This document shows positions 50,546-60,201 of a stretch of DNA of 64,000 nt, one piece after another. Within the stretch, counting starts at the first letter, position 1; every line of letters begins with the position of its first letter. The position numbers and the translations under genes are program-made. Origin of the DNA: Akkermansiaceae bacterium (lineage in GTDB: Bacteria > Verrucomicrobiota > Verrucomicrobiia > Verrucomicrobiales > Akkermansiaceae). The DNA lies in assembly GCA_905181965.1 (NCBI GenBank), contig CAJIZY010000013.1:186001-250000 (forward strand), in the 5' to 3' direction. Under the pieces are notes generated by a model. That model did no database searches. It had not been told where the DNA came from and was given only the letters and a program-made list of their open reading frames with translations.

Positions 50546-50665
50546 AAACGGCCGTGTAAAAAACGGTTATGGGAAAAAGAACAAAGGCAAGTCCCAAGGG
50601 GTTTCATCGGCAACTTTAAACCCTGGGAAGAATTCCATTTTAATAATCAGTGCTCCAAAAGTGGT

Positions 50666-52032
50666 TCACTTACGATACGCAGGGTTTTTTTCTGCAGGAA
50701 TTGGAGCTTTCGTCGACTTCTGCCAGTCTTGCAATTCTCTTAGCAACTCCTGCTTTTTTTCTTCATTTATTAGAACAAGATTCGTCTTCTCTGAAGCATC
50801 CATCTTCAAATTATAAAGTTCGATCGCTCCATCTTCGAAATATTGAATCAACTTCCAATCTCCCTTCCGAATGACACTGCATGGCGTCGTTCGGAAGAAC
50901 TTCGAAGCGGAATCTGGATCCGCTTTATAGCTCTGTAAATACCCAGGGAAGTGCCAGAAGAGTGAACGTGGTTTTAAATCCTTTTTCTTAAAAGTCGGCA
51001 GGAGGCTGACCCCATCAAGCCCGGTCTGCCCGGTCTGCCCGGCCAAATCTAGAAAGGTCGGATAAAGATCGATCTGAGAAATCGGAGTTTTATTTTTGGA
51101 ACCGGCTTCGATCACCTCGGGAAAGCGCACCAGAAACGGTTCCCGGATCCCACCTTCATAATACATCCCTTTCACTCCGCGCAGAGGCTCGGCACGCGAG
51201 ATGCTCCCGTGCGGCCCATTGTCCGAAGTGAAAATCACAAGCGTATTCTTTGCCAAATTTTGCTCATCGAGAGTTTTTAAAATATGGCCTACTGCTTGAT
51301 CCATCGCGTCAATCATCGCAGCATATTTTGGGTTTTTATGGGAACCATCGGGTGACTTCTTTTCATATTTTGCGGTCAGATTCTTGGGAGCCTGAATCGG
51401 CGTATGGACCGAGTAAAAAGGGAGATACACAAAAAAGGGGGACTTTGAGTTCTCCGTAATCCAGTTTGCGACATCTCTACTCAAACGCTCGGGTAGATGT
51501 TCCCCTATGGGCCCGTCTTTAAGATATGGATTTTTATAGGGGGAAAAATATGACTTAGGATGCCCCCAAGTAGTCCCCCCAAAATTTGCATCAAACCCAT
51601 CCTTGGTGGGATCTTTGCTCAAATGCCACTTCCCAGCCACACAGGTCCGATAGCCCCTCGATTTTAAGGCCTCGCCACAGTCACAAATTCCCCATCGAGA
51701 ATTTGCTTATTTTTGATCGGAATGAGCTTACGATTTTTGGCTTTTCCACGGTCTGAATTAGCCACCGTAAACACGCCATGACGAGGAGTGTATTTCCCCG
51801 TCATCATACAAGCACGCGAAGGTGCACAATTTGCGGCTCCAGCATAAGCATTGCTGAAAGTCATCCCCTCCCTTCCGATTCGATCAATGTTTGGAGTCTC
51901 ATAATATTTAGAACCCTGACAGGAGAGGTCGGTATAACCTAAATCATCGGCATAAATCAGGACGATATTGGGATTTTTACCAAAACCTAAAACGGCGCCC
52001 AAAATGTGAATAAGTGCAAATTTCTTAATCAT
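50666..52032 (-). CDS. Secreted sulfatase, frame-broken (fifth S1 sulfatase)
   Basis: Start chosen at MIKKFALIHILGAVLGFG, which gives the signal peptide; a longer in-frame start would overlap the OmpA gene. The blocks PNIVLIYADDLGYTDLSCQG and NCAPSRACMMTGKYTPRHGV carry the metal site and the catalytic Cys (canonical C-x-P-S-R). The frame stops after EFVTVARP at 51664, and CVAGKWHLSKDPTKDGFDAN resumes in another frame. Restoring one base at about 51673 gives VAEALKSRGYRTCVAGKWH, the expected sulfatase sequence. VIFTSDNGPHGSISRAEPLR and LIQYFEDGAIELYNLKMDAS complete the fold. I treat it as one functional gene with a sequence indel. Confidence 0.85.
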
Positions 52033-52134
52033 TCTTAACTGTAACGATTCCCTCGCTTCCAAGGTGAAAAGGAAGGAGGTTGGAATACCCTTGTCCCGAT
52101 TCGGCTTGGAGAGGAAACTTTTTTCTAAAATTTT

Positions 52135-54007
52135 ATGAACAAGATCCTTACACTTTTGGCTGCACTCATGCTCCAAATCCTCACCCCTGTCTCAGCACAG
52201 GAGTCAGGAACCGAGCTTACCGGAGCCCAAAAAGACCGTGAACGGCTCATCGATTTAGCGCTTAGCCTGGAAGCAGACTTCGGCCGAACTCTTCAAGATT
52301 TCACCCAGCTTCAGAAAGACTATGCCAAACTCCTTAAAGAGAAGGCGGTTCCTGATCAATCGGGAAAAGTTCAAGACCTCCAAGAAAAGCTTAAGCAAGC
52401 ACTTGCTAAAATCGCGGAGAAAAGACCTACCGGACCCGATCCACACAACCAAGAGCTTCTGAAGCAAGATATGGTAAATCTCCGCAACGAGCTCCATCGC
52501 GAGCGGCAGGATCTCATGGTCGCCCGAGCACGCCTCATTCGCGTAAACGAACTAGAGAGCCAGCTAGACAAAGAAACGCTAGGAAAAATACAGGCAACGA
52601 AAGAGCTCAAGCAAATCAAAACCGAACATGCAAAACTCCTCAGTGAGTTGAAATCAACAATGGTAAGGCTCGAAAAAGCAGAGCAAGGCCACGAGATCGC
52701 AATCGCAAGAATTGACTCACTGCAAAAAGAAAACCTCACTTTAAAAGAAAAAGTCAAAACTCAGGATGCCGAGATCGCACGCCTCCTCCCGATCGAACAA
52801 CAATATAAAAAAGCGACGATTGCAGCGACTGAACTCAAAAAAGAACAAAGCCGCCTCTCTAAAACCCTCACCGAGCGTGAGAAGCAATTGGCCAACCTCA
52901 AGTCTCATCTCGCTGCCGAGGTTAAGAGGAGCCTTGAGATTCCGATCTTAGTTCAGGCTAATTTTTACTGGAAGCATAGAAAACATATTCAGCAATAAAG
53001 AATTCAAAAACAACAACGACGTTCTCACCGCCAAACGTCTTGAACTTGAGGAAAAGATCAATGAGGCACAACAGACCATTCTAGCGATGCGCGCCCAACT
53101 CGAAAAAAATGAGACAGCGATCGCTTCAGTCACGGAACTCACTACAACGAATGACCGTCTCGTCGCCGAGAAAGCCCTACTTGAAAATACCGTTAATATG
53201 GCCAAGGCCGAGCTCGTAAAAGCGATGGGATTACGAACCCGCCTCGAGGCTGAATTAGCAGAAACTAAAAAGGTCGCAATAGCTGTCGAAACACTCAAAA
53301 ATAAGAACGCTGTTCTAGTTGAGGGGAAAGCTATGATCCAAGATCGACTGAGTGCGAACGAAAAAAGCTTTAGTCTACTCAAGGCAGACCGCGATAGATT
53401 GGAGATGGCTTATGAGAACCTCGAAAAAGCAAAAACTGACCTTTCGACGGAAATCACCCAACGTAATGATGAACTGAACAAGCTTCGTGCTGAACTTGTT
53501 GAGAAGTCCGAGGATTCCGAAGGTATCGGTGCTCTCAAAGAAGAAAAAGCTACTCTTAAGGCACAGCTCCTGAAGCGCGACGAGGATTTAAAGAAGGCCC
53601 GCAAGGAACTCGGCAAACTTCAAATTAACGCTACCGTCCTAGAAAAACAGCTCGTATCTCTCAAGCGGACCACTGCCTCCATCAATCCCATTCGCTACGC
53701 CAAAGGAGACGCTAATATCACCAATCAACAAACTCGTGTCTTAAATGAAGTTCAACAAGTCCTGAAAATCTTCCCAAACGCCAGATTCGAAATCGTGGGC
53801 CATACCTGTGATCTTGGGATAGCCGACCAAAACATCGATCTTAGCCGGCGGCGCGCGCAATCGCTTCATGACTTCCTACTCTCGAAGGGAATAAAAAAGG
53901 ATCGCCTTAAACATCGTGGAATGGGCCAAAGCGAACCAGCTGTCCCCAACACTAACGAAGCCAACCGCCGTCAAAACCGGCGTGTTGAAGTTGAAATCCT
54001 CGACTAA
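52135..54007 (+). CDS. Long coiled-coil protein with C-terminal OmpA domain, frame-broken
   Basis: Signal peptide (ILTLLAALMLQILTPVSAQ), then about 480 residues of almost continuous coiled coil (for example LRNELHRERQDLMVARARLI; LKKEQSRLSKTLTEREKQLA; ALKEEKATLKAQLLKRDEDL), then an OmpA-type peptidoglycan-binding domain (FEIVGHTCDLGIADQNIDLS; RRRAQSLHDFLLSKGIKKDR; NEANRRQNRRVEVEILD). The frame breaks at a T5 run (52962-52966); removing one T gives VQANFTGSIENIFSNKEF and joins the parts. It should span the periplasm and bind the cell wall. A galactose mutarotase gene follows 9 bp downstream and may be co-transcribed. It is divergent from the sulfatase at 52032. Confidence 0.85.
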
Positions 54008-54016
54008 CCCTCCGCT

Positions 54017-55081
54017 TTGGAAACTTCTCCTTACGGGACCACCACAGACGGTCAAGCCGTCCGGCTTTTCACCCTAATCAACTCGTCCGGAATCGAGGTC
54101 CGGCTTTGTGAATATGGTGCCATCGTTACCTCTGTAAAAACGCCTGACTGCAGCGGAAAGTTCGCTAACATCACCCTCGCCAAAGACTCTTTAGAGGGCT
54201 GGCTAGAAAACCCGGAGTATCTCGGTGCGACTGTGGGGCGCTACGGGAACCGAATTTCGAAAGGAAAATTTTCAATAGACGGCACCGACTACGAATTAGC
54301 CAAAAACAACGATCCAGGGGGCATCCCATGCCACCTTCATGGTGGTGAAAAAGGGTTCAGCCACGTTCTCTGGAACGGACAACCTGTCATTCGCCCACAG
54401 GCCAGCGGCGTTTGCTTTACCTACTACTCGGATGCAGGTGAGGAAGGCTACCCCGGCAATCTTACCGCTAAAGTCACCTACTGGCTCACCGAAGACAATG
54501 AACTCATTTTTGAGGCGACCGCCAAGACTGATGCCCCTACTCCGATTAACCTGATCAATCATACTTATTGGAACCTTTCCGGGAAACCCACCAAAACGAT
54601 CTTAGATCACGTGCTAAAACTAAACGCGAATCAATTCCTGCCCACCTCGGCTGGATTGATCCCGACCGGGAAAAAGGAGGCAGTTAAAGGAACCCCCATG
54701 GACTTTACCGAGCCCATCCGGATTGGAGAACGGATTAAGCACAACTTTGAGCCTCTGAAAATTGGAAATGGCTATGACCACTGCTGGGTCCTTCAGGAAA
54801 AGGGCTCCGGGGACTTAATAACGACTGCAATTGTCCACGATCCAAAGAGTGGCCGGATTCTTGAAATAAAGACAGACCAGCCTGGAGTGCAATTTTACAG
54901 CGGGAACTTCCTCTCACGCAAACACACTGGCTTCTGCCTTGAGACCCAAGCATTTCCCGATTCGCCAAATCAACCCGATTTCCCGAATACTATTTTGAGA
55001 CCTGGTGAGACCTACTCCCACACCTGTGTCTTTAAATTTTCGACAAGTTCCCATTATCTACCTGGCCTTGAAGGATCCTGA
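54017..55081 (+). CDS. galM: Aldose 1-epimerase (galactose mutarotase)
   Basis: 354 residues from a TTG start (METSPYGTTTDGQAVRLFTL) nine bases after the OmpA gene. Mutarotase blocks: NRISKGKFSIDGTDYELAKN, CHLHGGEKGFSHVLWNGQ (catalytic His region), TPINLINHTYWNLSGKPTKT (second catalytic His), DHCWVL, PGVQFYSGNFL and GFCLETQAFPDSPNQPDFPN with the catalytic Glu. It interconverts alpha and beta anomers of aldoses in the cytoplasm; there is no signal peptide. Its last 24 bp overlap the convergent DUF3472 lipoprotein gene. It fits the carbohydrate-breakdown theme. Confidence 0.9.
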   Translation: METSPYGTTTDGQAVRLFTLINSSGIEVRLCEYGAIVTSVKTPDCSGKFANITLAKDSLEGWLENPEYLGATVGRYGNRISKGKFSIDGTDYELAKNNDPGGIPCHLHGGEKGFSHVLWNGQPVIRPQASGVCFTYYSDAGEEGYPGNLTAKVTYWLTEDNELIFEATAKTDAPTPINLINHTYWNLSGKPTKTILDHVLKLNANQFLPTSAGLIPTGKKEAVKGTPMDFTEPIRIGERIKHNFEPLKIGNGYDHCWVLQEKGSGDLITTAIVHDPKSGRILEIKTDQPGVQFYSGNFLSRKHTGFCLETQAFPDSPNQPDFPNTILRPGETYSHTCVFKFSTSSHYLPGLEGS

Positions 55082-56749
55082 TTGTGCGGCCCAGCACTTT
55101 CCTTCCTGATTCTCGACGAGAATGCGATAGAAATACTTCGTATCAGGCTTCAAATTCTTGAGCCTAAAACGATTGTCACCCATCGCAAGATCTCGGGCAT
55201 CAGTCGAAGCGTCCCACACTCTGCCCTTCCCAAACAGTTTCTCACTCGCTCTTCCACGCTCGGTGCCATGGAACTTTCGCGGAGCAAAGGTAATGGCATC
55301 TACTTCACCATACCACACCACTCCTTTAGCCGCCCGCCCTGGTGATTTAAGCTGATAAGAAATGGTAGCAGAACCAGACTCAATCTCGGTCACATGACTG
55401 CCTCCTATTTCTGCAGGCAATTGATAGAGCCCCTCTAAAACATCCGGCTTGAGATATATCAGCCCCTTGTGCTGGTAACCTGACTTCACCTCAGCCGAGA
55501 CCTCACGAAAATCCACGCCACCGGTTGTCATTCGAAACCAATGATCCTTGCTTATAGCGATTCCATGATTCTGAAATCGGGCTTTAGTTGTCATCCGGTC
55601 CACCGGAAAAATCTGTCCCGTAGCATCAACGAACCATCCCCTCCGATCAAGAACACGTTCCACGTCTCCCGTGCGCTCTACTTGGGGCGGACCCGGGACT
55701 TCACAAAAAGATGAGGCCCTAAGGATAGCCTTAGTATTCCTGCGAGGCACCTTGTTCCCCGCCGCATAAAGAACCCACTGATTTTTCGCCTCATCAAAAA
55801 GGTAGCCGTAATAAGTATGATAAATTCCGTTCTTCTCGACGCGCAGAGCTTGGATCACCGACTCTGGTTGATGCGCATAGGGCGTCCAATTACGAATTTT
55901 CACACCTGAACCCTCATGACCAAAGCCGCTGAACTCGGCATCAGGATTCCCGGTCGCCAATAGATGAGGCATCTGCTCGAGTGCCGGCAACTTTCCTTTC
56001 GCCCCCTTTTGGGAAAGCGCCCACATCGAGAAATTCACCCCTCCTGCGGCTCGTTGATTAGCCCCAAAACTAGCCCCAAAGTAACCAAAATTTGTCGTCA
56101 TCGGACTGTAGCTTGAACCACTTGATGTAGTCCGACTTTCAAAAATCCACATCACCGGCTCCGGACATCCCTCCGACCAGTAGCGGGTATGAATCGCAGC
56201 CGGCCGCCAGCGCACCCGAAGCAGGGACAACTTCATCATTTCAGCTCCTTTCAATCTGACCGACTTCACTATCCCCATGCCATTCCCAGATTTCATCAGA
56301 GAGATTTGCTGTTTTCCTTTTCGAAATGAGATCGGAAAAGTCCTCAGCTTTTCTTTTTTACCGACCAAGAATTCTCTCCGGTTCTCACCCACTTCTAGAC
56401 TCCAGCTTCCTTCACCTTCCCCTTGGGCAAATTCAATAGTGACTGTCCCCTCAGTTTTTGCCTCCGCAAAAAGATACCATCGTGCTGTAGCCGCGTCCTT
56501 TCCGGAGATAAACTCAAGCGCCTGAAACGACGCACTGATCAACGCCTTCTCCTCTCCTTCCACCATACCTTTCCCGATCGCCCGAACCTTACCCTTATCA
56601 AAAAAGCCATTGTTGGCGGTCAGAACGAGCATTCCATTTTGGGATCGCTCAGCCTGATGAAACACCCCTTTTTTCTCTCCTGCTATCTTTTCCAAGGCAA
56701 CGCAAGCTGAAATCGCTACTAAACTCACTAATAAAACCAAGGACCTCAT
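55058..56749 (-). CDS. DUF3472-family lipoprotein with C-terminal fibronectin-like domain
   Basis: Start chosen at MRSLVLLVSLVAISAC, where ISAC is a lipobox for lipid attachment; the longer upstream frame has no leader character. 563 residues. After a Lys/Glu-rich beta region (about 30-170) comes the DUF3472-like domain (SSYSPMTTNFGYFGASFGAN; GNPDAEFSGFGHEGSGVKIR; YHTYYGYLFDEAKNQWVLYA). The C-terminus is a beta domain with the fibronectin-like pattern FRLKNLKPDTKYFYRILVEN. It is related in its DUF3472 region to the large protein at 15473. It is probably attached to the outer membrane, with unknown ligand. Confidence 0.82.
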   Translation of the reverse strand: MRSLVLLVSLVAISACVALEKIAGEKKGVFHQAERSQNGMLVLTANNGFFDKGKVRAIGKGMVEGEEKALISASFQALEFISGKDAATARWYLFAEAKTEGTVTIEFAQGEGEGSWSLEVGENRREFLVGKKEKLRTFPISFRKGKQQISLMKSGNGMGIVKSVRLKGAEMMKLSLLRVRWRPAAIHTRYWSEGCPEPVMWIFESRTTSSGSSYSPMTTNFGYFGASFGANQRAAGGVNFSMWALSQKGAKGKLPALEQMPHLLATGNPDAEFSGFGHEGSGVKIRNWTPYAHQPESVIQALRVEKNGIYHTYYGYLFDEAKNQWVLYAAGNKVPRRNTKAILRASSFCEVPGPPQVERTGDVERVLDRRGWFVDATGQIFPVDRMTTKARFQNHGIAISKDHWFRMTTGGVDFREVSAEVKSGYQHKGLIYLKPDVLEGLYQLPAEIGGSHVTEIESGSATISYQLKSPGRAAKGVVWYGEVDAITFAPRKFHGTERGRASEKLFGKGRVWDASTDARDLAMGDNRFRLKNLKPDTKYFYRILVENQEGKCWAAQSGSFKAR

Positions 56750-57013
56750 ATTCACTCTACGTTTGCCATCAGTGAATTCTACCGAATCAGGAGCGCTTGG
56801 CCTGCTCCCCCAGCGTGAAAACCCGCAATTTCTGAAACGAGGACCCTTTTCAAGGCTTAACTCTTGTCCGGGGAGCGATCCCAAGTGTTCGTCCGGACCG
56901 AGGAAACCAGAAGACCACCTGAGCTGAAACGGGTCTCAGAAATCCATGATCCTAAAGTCTAAGGGTGTGGCTGTTGCCTTCTTAGCTTAATCTACTAATC
57001 TGTCTAAGAACTC

Positions 57014-57373
57014 ATGCCTAAAGTTACTATCTATCACTTCAATCATTGAGGATCTTCCACAAATGCCTTGGCGGTCGCCGAGGACCTAGGGGTTGATCAT
57101 GAAGTTATTCTCTACATTAAAACACCACCCGACGAAGCCACCCTCACAAAAATCGTGGACGTCCTTGAAGATCCGGTACAGGACCTCGTTCGTAAGGATT
57201 CCAAATTTAAGAAACTTGAGCTTAATCCGGACGATTTCGTAGGTAATCCAAAGGCAGTTATCGATATCCTCGTAAAGCACAAGCAACTCCTTCAAAGACC
57301 TATTTTAGTCACGAGGAAGCAGGCCATTATTGGGCGCCCTAAACAAAGAATTATCGACTTTCTAAGTGCATAA
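57014..57373 (+). CDS. Selenocysteine-containing ArsC-like protein (TGA read as Sec at codon 12)
   Basis: Read through one in-frame TGA at 57047-57049, ATG 57014 to TAA gives a 119-residue ArsC/Spx/YffB-family protein. The N-terminus MPKVTIYHFNH-Sec-GSSTNALAV aligns with the ArsC catalytic region (TIYHNPxCGTSRNTL), placing Sec exactly at the catalytic Cys, residue 12. The conserved ArsC C-terminal features remain (LNPDDFVGNPKAVIDILVKH; QRPILVTRKQAIIGRP). Without readthrough no ordinary start gives the first strand and active site. A SECIS-like hairpin follows the TGA. Arsenate reductase activity is possible but the HFNH context differs from classical ArsC, so a thiol-redox role is equally likely. 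An HMA-domain gene follows downstream. Confidence 0.88.
57050..57083 (+). promoter_or_regulatory. Predicted bacterial SECIS element (ArsC-like gene)
   Basis: Directly after the TGA, CCTTGGC (57066-57072) pairs with GCCGAGG (57077-57083) in a 7-bp stem with one G-T wobble and a GGTC loop (57073-57076). The loop starts 23 nt after the TGA, within the known bacterial SECIS range, and the GGUC loop matches the SelB-binding loop of E. coli fdhF in sequence. Confidence 0.8.
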
Positions 57374-57562
57374 AATGGGAAGTAAGAATCTCACCTCACC
57401 ACTAATTCTCCGATTGAAAACCCCGCTCTTGTTTCTAGGGAGATAGCTCGCAACCCCTTAAAATCGACCTCCCGTGAACTTCCATCGATTCCTTCATGGA
57501 GAAATCTAGAAAAAACAAAAAATCAGGCCCAGATGTGCCGCTTCCCTTATGATCATCCTCTT

Positions 57563-58159
57563 ATGAGAGACATTATTGCCCTCCTATCATTCCTCGCTCT
57601 CGGGTCGCTCGCGAATGCTCAAGATGCTCCCACTGCCAAAAATTGCCCTAGCAGATGTGCCGCCAGTAAGTGCGACGCCGGAGCCTGCGCCGCCGATTGC
57701 TGTGGCCCCACGGTCAAGCTCGCCGTCAATGGACTCGAGAAGGAAGGCGTTGCTGAGACCACCGAACTTACCCTCAGCGCCATGGCTGGCATCAACCATT
57801 GCTCGACCAGTGTCAAATCCGGCACCGTCATGGTCAAGTATGATACCGAGAAGATGAAAGTCGCCGATATTGAAAAAGCGGTCGCTAAAAACGGCCTCAA
57901 AATTGTGGGTTACAAAGCTGACTTTAAGATCAGGGGCCTCGCCTGTCAGTCCTGTAGCAACCACCTCACCGCTGTTCTTGGTAAGACCGAGGGTGTTGTG
58001 AACGTCAATAAGGTCTGCCACATGAGCGGAACTGTGGGGATTACGTTTGATGCCAAAAAGACCGACAAGAGAAAACTCAAGGCCGCCATTCACACCACCA
58101 AATACAAGGTGGTTGAATCCAAGAAGGAGGCACCTGCTGCTGCCACTTCTCAAAGCTAG
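57563..58159 (+). CDS. Exported protein with two HMA-like domains
   Basis: The preferred start MRDIIALLSFLALGSLANA gives a signal peptide; an in-frame Met ten residues upstream is less likely. A Cys-rich segment follows (NCPSRCAASKCDAGACAADC). Two heavy-metal-associated ferredoxin-like folds come next: a first with one Cys (AMAGINHCSTSVKSGTVMVK) and a second with the CxxC site (KIRGLACQSCSNHLTAVLGK). The first domain lacks the usual CxxC pair. It probably binds a soft metal ion (copper or similar) in the periplasm. It lies 189 bp downstream of the ArsC-like selenoprotein gene, same strand. Confidence 0.82.
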   Translation: MRDIIALLSFLALGSLANAQDAPTAKNCPSRCAASKCDAGACAADCCGPTVKLAVNGLEKEGVAETTELTLSAMAGINHCSTSVKSGTVMVKYDTEKMKVADIEKAVAKNGLKIVGYKADFKIRGLACQSCSNHLTAVLGKTEGVVNVNKVCHMSGTVGITFDAKKTDKRKLKAAIHTTKYKVVESKKEAPAAATSQS

Positions 58160-58194
58160 GTCTTAATTCTAACTATTGTTTCCGTTCGCCGTCC

Positions 58195-58212
58195 ACTCCC
58201 TTCGCAGGGAGT
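58195..58212 (+). terminator. Possible terminator after the HMA gene
   Basis: A perfect 7-bp stem ACTCCCT/AGGGAGT with a TCGC loop, 35 bp after the HMA gene stop. It is followed by AATTGTTTCC, a weak T-rich tail. Confidence 0.45.
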
Positions 58213-58231
58213 AATTGTTTCCCCCTCGCCC

Positions 58232-58284
58232 CTCCGCTCCAAAGCCGGCCTCAAAGCCCTTCCGCCAAAAGTAAATTCCTAGCA
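58232..58284 (+). repeat. Dispersed intergenic repeat, copy 1
   Basis: A 53-bp segment matching 61402-61454 without gaps, about 70-75 percent identical by eye. It lies between the HMA gene and the monooxygenase gene. It shares CTCCGCTCCAAA-like and CCGCCAA-like cores and AAATTCC. No hairpin or coding function is apparent. Confidence 0.5.
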
Positions 58285-58319
58285 GCAAAATTGCTACAAG
58301 AGGTGATGGCAACCATTCA

Positions 58320-58607
58320 CTACAGATGCGTCATTTTATAGAGTGCGAAACGCTCGACCGACCCCTCGGTCGCGGCCGCGTAGTCCTTTAGATGCTGCTG
58401 ACCCATGTGCGCGAGCCATAGGTCCCGTGAGGCCCAATTTTCGTAAAACATGAAGTGTTCCGGCTCTTCATTGTCCTGATGCAGGTCATACTGGAGACAG
58501 CCTTCTTCCGCGAGGGTCGGAGCAATGATCTTCTGAAGTTCTGCTTTGACGAGGTCAATCTGGTCCGGCTTCGCAAAGATGTGTGCAACGATAGTGAGTT
58601 TTGACAT
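58320..58607 (-). CDS. ABM-family (YgiN-like quinol monooxygenase) protein
   Basis: A 95-residue antibiotic-biosynthesis-monooxygenase-type dimeric alpha/beta barrel protein. Visible: KLTIVAHIFAKPDQIDLVKA, LQKIIAPTLAEEGCLQYDLH, EEPEHFMFYENWASRDLWLA and HMGQQHLKDYAAATEG. These match the conserved E-xx-C-xx-Y and FxFYExW patterns of YgiN/ABM proteins. It is predicted cytoplasmic, acting on a quinol or small aromatic; the substrate is unknown. It is transcribed divergently from the RhlE helicase gene. Confidence 0.85.
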   Translation of the reverse strand: MSKLTIVAHIFAKPDQIDLVKAELQKIIAPTLAEEGCLQYDLHQDNEEPEHFMFYENWASRDLWLAHMGQQHLKDYAAATEGSVERFALYKMTHL

Positions 58608-58784
58608 ACTCGCGAAGGGTAAACAGGGTTGGTTCGTGGAGGCAAGGGTGACTCACAGGATCTCGTGCCTCTTTTTACTCGCCCGGTTCGCACAAATCAC
58701 TTCCACCGCCTTTAGCGGGAGGAGGAGGAGTAAGATTCTTGGAGTGATACTCGCCCGATCACCCATTCCACACTATTCTCCCAT

Positions 58785-60025
58785 ATGCCCTTTTCTTCCT
58801 TTGCGCTCACCGAACCGCTTCTTCGCGCAGTCAGCCACTATCCCGAGCCAACTCGCGTGCAGTTAGAATCGATACCAGTGATTCTCGCAGGGGGTGACCT
58901 TCTCGCGACAGCACAGACTGGATCGGGAAAGACAATGGCCTTTATTCTGCCGCTTCTACAGCGCTGGACCTCGGCCTCTGAAAAACTGAAACGGAACCGG
59001 CCGCTTAATATCCTCATCCTCGTTCCGACACGTGAACTCGCGGCGCAAGTCAGGACCGTGGTTCAGGAATGCGCGGCGCATCTTGACGAGCGACCAAAGG
59101 TCGTAAGCGCGGTCGGTGGAGTCTCGATCAATCCTCAAATGATGGCGCTGCGTGGAGGCGCTGATTTTGTCGTCGCGACACCGGGCCGGCTTCTCGATCT
59201 CGTCAAGCGTAATGCCTCGCGCATTGCACCCTGCTCGTCCTCGACGAGGCCGACCGACTCCTTGATCTCGGTTTCTCCGAAGAGCTGAACTGCATTTTTG
59301 ATCTACTCCCGGCACGCCGACAGAATCTGCTTTTCTCCGCGACCTTTCCAAAGAAGGTCGAAGCGCTCGCGCTGAAATCGTTATACGAACCAAACCGCGT
59401 CCGCATCGACGAGGAACCGAAAGGCGCACCTGACATCAAGCAACAAGCGATCCGGGTCGATACAGAGAGACGCACACCGCTGCTCCAGCATCTCATTGAA
59501 AAGGAAAACTGGAAACGGGTGCTTGTCTTTGTGGCATCACAATACACCGCCGAGCACGTCGTGATGAAACTACGCCGCAATGGAATTCGCGCCGGGGCCT
59601 TTCACGGCGATCTCAGTCAGGGTGCCCGGAGCGAAGCGCTCGAAGACTTCAAGAACTCACATTTCAAGGTCATGGTCGCAACCGACCTCGCCGCACGCGG
59701 TCTCGACATCGTGGAGCTACCCGTCGTTGTAAACTATGACCTGCCCCGCTCCGCAGATGACTATACCCACCGCATCGGTCGCACCGGACGGGCAGGGGAG
59801 CACGGTGTTGCCGTCAGTTTTGTCACCGCAGAAAACGAATCGCACTTTCGTCTCATCGAAAAGCGGAATGCCTGCCGTCTCACTCGAAAAGAGATCGAAG
59901 GTTTCGAGCCAACCGAAACCCCGCGCGCGCGGCTCGCATCAGCAGGAACAGGCGGCATCAAAGGACGCCGCAAGAGCAAGAAGGACAAGCTACGCGAAGC
60001 GGCAGCACGGAAGCTCAAAGAATAA
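58785..60025 (+). CDS. rhlE: RhlE-type DEAD-box RNA helicase, frame-broken
   Basis: Motif Q at [20 protein letters not shown], motif [14 protein letters not shown], Ia PTRELAAQV, Ib TPGRLLDLV, then, after a frame shift, motif [16 protein letters not shown], motif [27 protein letters not shown], motif [14 protein letters not shown] and motif [15 protein letters not shown]. The first frame ends at 59288 because a C is missing near 59229; adding it gives [18 protein letters not shown], the expected motif II context. The C-terminus is basic ([20 protein letters not shown]). It probably unwinds structured RNA, as in cold response or ribosome assembly. I annotate it as one gene. Confidence 0.88.
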
Positions 60026-60130
60026 AAATCCTAGCAGCCAGCCGGTGAGCGTTGAAGTCCTACCTGCATAAACCAATATGGCCCGCCTTCTTAAAACGCT
60101 GGCTGTCGCATAAAAGAATTCCGGGTGATC

Positions 60131-60136
60131 TATAAT
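60131..60136 (+). promoter_or_regulatory. Possible -10 promoter element of the desaturase gene
   Basis: A perfect TATAAT 65 bp upstream of the desaturase start, followed by an AT-rich stretch. The expected -35 position has only a weak match, so this is tentative. Confidence 0.3.
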
Positions 60137-60201
60137 AAATTACACTTGGCGAACGATTTTGATCGCCCTCGGAGGGCTTCTTACTTACTTCTTTTTCGTC
60201 T

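Noticed and set aside
59206-59288. Possible programmed frameshift in the RhlE helicase.
   Set aside because: The break is at a short C run and simple addition of one C gives the canonical DEAD motif; there is no slippery sequence or pseudoknot evident, and many other genes show the same kind of break.
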